A DNA stretch of 20,340 nt from Tritrichomonas musculus (lineage: Eukaryota > Parabasalia > Tritrichomonadida > Tritrichomonadidae), in NCBI GenBank assembly GCA_039105265.1, contig JAPFFF010000540.1, positions 1 to 20,340 on the forward strand, written 5' to 3'. How positions within the stretch are numbered: the stretch's first letter is position 1; each line of letters begins with the position of its first letter. The translations under genes and the position numbers were made by a program. Below are positions 19,474 through 20,340 of the stretch, one piece after another. The notes under the pieces were generated by a model, which was not told the origin of the DNA, did no database searches, and saw only the letters and a list, made by a program, of their open reading frames with translations.

Positions 19474-19556
19474 AAAAAATTCAATGTTTTTTTGAATAAA
19501 TAATAATAAACGTATCCTCAAAAAATTCAATGTTTTTTTGAATAAAAAATAATAAA
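19474..19556 (+). repeat. Two direct copies, period 46, inside the right-hand element
   Basis: The segment around TTCAATGTTTTTTTGAATAA occurs at about 19480-19500 and again 46 bases later. Each copy also contains the inverted pair ATTCAA/TTGAAT and could fold into a small hairpin. Confidence 0.7.
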
Positions 19557-19616
19557 ATAATAATAGAACAAAAAACCACCTGATGATTATCAATCCCAAT
19601 CATGATTTTCTTTAAG

Positions 19617-19805
19617 TATAGGAGCATAATTACTTGAATAAATCTAGGTTTGTAAAAAAAAAATTAAAAACTATCTTCAAATTCATATCTTTTTAATGCT
19701 GAGAAGAAGATGTTGCATTTAATTGTAAATATATGAGCATAATTACTTAAATAAATCTAGGTTTGAAAAAAAATTATAATAATAATAATTATCTTCAAAT
19801 TGATA
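19617..19805 (+). repeat. Imperfect direct duplication of about 72 bases, offset 113
   Basis: The stretch containing GAGCATAATTACTT, AAATAAATCTAGGTTTG and ATCTTCAAATT (19617 to about 19688) returns at 19730-19805 with small changes and a longer A/T-run in the middle. It lies inside the 19296-20118 element. Confidence 0.75.
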
Positions 19806-20118
19806 ATGCAAATAAGGTAGTCATCATTAATATTCCAAAAAAGTGACAAATGGTTTTCAAATTTCAAGATTTTGTTTTTAAATAAATGAAAAACGCAAAA
19901 AAATTACGAAAATATAAATCATTGTTTTCAATAAATTAATTGAATTTTTTTCTAACAAGTCATTGAAAAATAAAAAACATTAATATCTTAATATTAGATC
20001 AATTTAATAATAATTAAAATATAAATAAAAGTAATATAAAAATAATAACCTAAATAAAAGAAATATTTTAAGATAACTCATTTCTATTATTCAAAAAACA
20101 ACAAGTAGACGCCAACCT

Positions 20119-20340
20119 TAATTTGAATATAATTGAAATTTGAATAATAAAGGAGATATTTATTTTCAATAATTAATATGATAGTTTATCTTGAATTCTT
20201 TCATAATCAGAAATGTAAATATTATAATACTTCTTAATTAAATGAAATCTAATATCATTATTCTCATTATGAGTGAGCAAATCATTAAAAATATAACATC
20301 ACCTTTACAAAAGGTCAAATTGAAAACCTATGATATTTGT
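20119..20340. other. AT-rich right edge, nothing recognised
   Basis: No open frame, RNA gene or repeat was found in the last 220 bases. Confidence 0.4.

Larger units (their letters stand above)
19296..20118. mobile_element. 823-base TA-flanked inverted-repeat element, non-coding
   Basis: The left end reads AGGGTGCCGTCTATTTGCTG then a T-run. The right end on the minus strand reads AGGTTGGCGTCTACTTGTTG then a T-run, so about 21 of 26 bases match. TA flanks both sides (19294-19295 and 20119-20120), fitting Tc1/mariner-type insertion. AGGG(A/T)GC(A/C)GTCT is shared with the element at 509-1253. The interior has no open frame but holds two sets of direct repeats. Several mismatches in the ends suggest an old copy. 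A real element is likely, and the superfamily is inferred from the TA flanks. Confidence 0.55.

Overview
This window is very AT-rich eukaryotic DNA, most likely from a trichomonad parabasalid of the Tritrichomonas type. The evidence is a DUF3447/ankyrin protein with the sequence style of the large trichomonad family, a Mutator-like (MULE) transposase with SWIM and zinc-knuckle fingers, and a short single-bromodomain protein. All three are intronless, and long gene-free AT-rich stretches lie between them. The genus is inferred from recalled family style, not from a database search.

Layout. Positions 1-3840 carry no intact gene. They hold two short inverted-repeat elements with TA-type ends (509-1253 and 1418-1696), a probable Tc1/mariner transposase scrap on the minus strand (2074-2241), a second open minus-strand scrap (2319-2507) and a broken host-like reading frame (3053-3205). 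Two plus-strand genes follow: the ankyrin/DUF3447 gene (3841-5043) and, about 106 bases on, the MULE transposase gene (5150-7753). The start region of the transposase gene is built of 108-base tandem repeats.

Positions 7904-17645 are one uninterrupted satellite array of roughly 370 units of about 26 bases. It has several unit types and recurring multi-unit blocks. It gives way within a few bases to a second, unrelated satellite of 112-base units (17651 to about 18190). After a short spacer comes the bromodomain gene on the minus strand (18565-19083). The right edge holds a third TA-flanked inverted-repeat element (19296-20118), whose ends resemble those of the element at 509-1253.

Nothing suggests that the three genes form a pathway. 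The main interest is the satellite locus: a nearly 10 kb array with a fixed core, variable linkers and strong strand asymmetry, bordered by a transposase gene on one side and by a second satellite plus a chromatin-reader gene on the other. A centromeric, heterochromatic or transposon-derived role is possible but is inference only.
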